Shown here: in pieces, positions 22,586 to 23,301 of the stretch
Numbering within the stretch: position 1 is the first letter of the stretch
Layout of the letters: each line of letters opens with the position of its first letter
Source: CAWGCE01 sp964480915
GTDB taxonomy: Bacteria > Planctomycetota > Planctomycetia > Pirellulales > Pirellulaceae
Reading direction: 5' to 3'
DNA length: 23,301 nt
NCBI GenBank assembly: GCA_964480915.1
Contig: CAYZRS010000069.1
Span: 1-23,301, forward strand
Made by a program: the position numbers and the translations under genes
The notes under the pieces: model-generated
Told to the model about the DNA's origin: nothing
What the model saw: only the letters and a program-made list of their open reading frames with translations
The model's database searches: none

Positions 22586-22613
22586 ATCGTAGAGTTTATC
22601 GCATTTTTGACAA
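22586..22613 (-). promoter_or_regulatory. predicted sigma-70-like promoter of the suf operon
   Basis: On the minus strand TTGTCA (22608-22613) is separated by 16 bp from TACGAT (22586-22591), giving five of six and four of six matches to the -35 and -10 consensus. The opposite strand carries a perfect TTGACA at 22607-22612, overlapping, but no good -10 at normal spacing for the divergent gene. Confidence 0.5.
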
Positions 22614-22656
22614 CCGTATATTCGTAAATTCGCCCATTTCGAACAAATCGCTCTCC

Positions 22657-23301
22657 ATGAACCATCTCAGTCGTTGGAAAACAGTGCAAACAGCACTCCT
22701 CACCCTGTTCGCATTTCCCGTGGCGGCAGTGGCGCTCGCCGGCGTTTTTAATCCCAGCTTTCGGTCGCCGGTTTTCGCCAGCCTGATGACAGAAATCCCT
22801 TGGTCAGGATTTGGGCACGTTATTCCAGGCGCTTTGGCGCTCGGTTTGGGAGGACTGCTCCTCAGTCGCCGTATCCGACAACGTTACCTGTGGCTGCATA
22901 AGACGCTTGGCTGGTCGTACGTCTGCTGCGTGATGCTCAGCTCGATTGCCTCCCATGTGGGAAACTACGCTTCACCGTCCGGTCGATCTGCCAAACTGGC
23001 ATTTTTGACCTTGGGCATTCTATGGCCGCTGGTCACGCTGGCGGGAACTCCGCTCAGCCAGCAGTTCGACCAGCAAACGCACGGGAAACTGATGAAAGTC
23101 AGCTTTGCGCTGACGTTCGCGGCAGTGAACCTGCGAATTTACTTAGCCGCGATGCTGATGATGGGAATCAGATTTCAAACGGCCTACCCGATCGCAGCTT
23201 GGTCCGCCATGACCGGAAACCTGCTAGCGGTTCTGCTGGTCTTTCGCATTCAAGCCATTCGCCGGCAACGAAAACTGAACGAATTGCTCACCCATCACTA
23301 G
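22657..23301 (+). CDS. DUF2306-like multi-pass membrane protein
   Basis: A 214-residue inner-membrane protein with about six transmembrane helices. The segments FGHVIPGALALGLGGLLLSRR, RQRYLWLHKTLGWSYV and THGKLMKVSFALTFAAVNLRIYL fit the DUF2306 pattern (His-Pro-Gly helix, a basic cytosolic loop with His, then Gly-Trp/Arg-x-Tyr). The function of the family is not known to me. The stop TAG is the last codon of the window, so the gene is complete. It diverges from sufR, sharing a 140-bp intergenic region, and could be affected by the same regulator. No Shine-Dalgarno is visible before the ATG. Confidence 0.72.
   Translation: MNHLSRWKTVQTALLTLFAFPVAAVALAGVFNPSFRSPVFASLMTEIPWSGFGHVIPGALALGLGGLLLSRRIRQRYLWLHKTLGWSYVCCVMLSSIASHVGNYASPSGRSAKLAFLTLGILWPLVTLAGTPLSQQFDQQTHGKLMKVSFALTFAAVNLRIYLAAMLMMGIRFQTAYPIAAWSAMTGNLLAVLLVFRIQAIRRQRKLNELLTHH

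Noticed and set aside
1..23301. CRISPR array, tRNA, rRNA, insertion sequence or phage genes
   Set aside because: I saw no regularly spaced repeats, no cloverleaf sequence with a recognisable T-loop, no rRNA core motifs and no transposase or integrase motifs.

Overview
The window reads as a draft-assembly piece of a planctomycete chromosome, most likely from the Pirellulales (Blastopirellula/Rhodopirellula-like). The reasons are two secreted proteins ending in PEP-CTERM sorting signals, a DUF1598-type secreted protein that I know only from planctomycetes, a small basic protein of a planctomycete look, and genes of the archaeal-type tetrahydromethanopterin/methanofuran C1 pathway, which among bacteria is typical of methylotrophs and planctomycetes. 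GC is moderate and start codons are mixed (ATG, GTG, TTG). A run of exactly 100 N at 5545-5644 is a scaffold gap that cuts one gene.

Layout. 1-64: perhaps the tail of a plus-strand gene. 85-3000: three minus-strand genes (PEP-CTERM protein, a 62-residue basic protein, a second PEP-CTERM protein), two of them followed by clear hairpin terminators, with about 0.9 kb of apparently non-coding DNA holding several stem-loops. 3535-5402: a divergent pair, a Gfo/Idh/MocA-type oxidoreductase with a degenerate catalytic motif and a family-2 glycosyltransferase. About 5645-11268: a minus-strand run of a sigma-54 regulator with FHA and GAF domains, two small membrane proteins, a cysteine-rich radical SAM enzyme of the MJ0619/tetraether-synthase type, and a divergent Lgt-family membrane enzyme cut by the gap. 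11514-12863: the DUF1598 secreted protein on the plus strand.

12883-15739 (minus): three genes matching, in transcription order, MfnD (ATP-grasp ligase), MfnF (hydantoinase/oxoprolinase fold, TIGR03123) and MfnE (amino acid kinase fold). Together these suggest biosynthesis of a methanofuran-like cofactor for H4MPT-linked formaldehyde/formate metabolism. A small membrane protein gene diverges from mfnD with overlapping start codons.

16391-22516 (minus): an iron-sulfur assembly operon in the order sufR-like repressor, nuoB (complex I subunit), sufC, sufB, sufD, a Rieske ferredoxin and a SufT/DUF59 protein with a long low-complexity insertion. A good sigma-70-like promoter and two inverted repeats lie just upstream of sufR and would suit autoregulation. 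A DUF2306-like membrane protein gene diverges from it and ends exactly at the window edge.

The points most worth a second look are the radical SAM/Lgt-like gene pair, the compact methanofuran-type operon, nuoB inside the suf operon, the interrupted SufT domain, and the small 62-residue protein.
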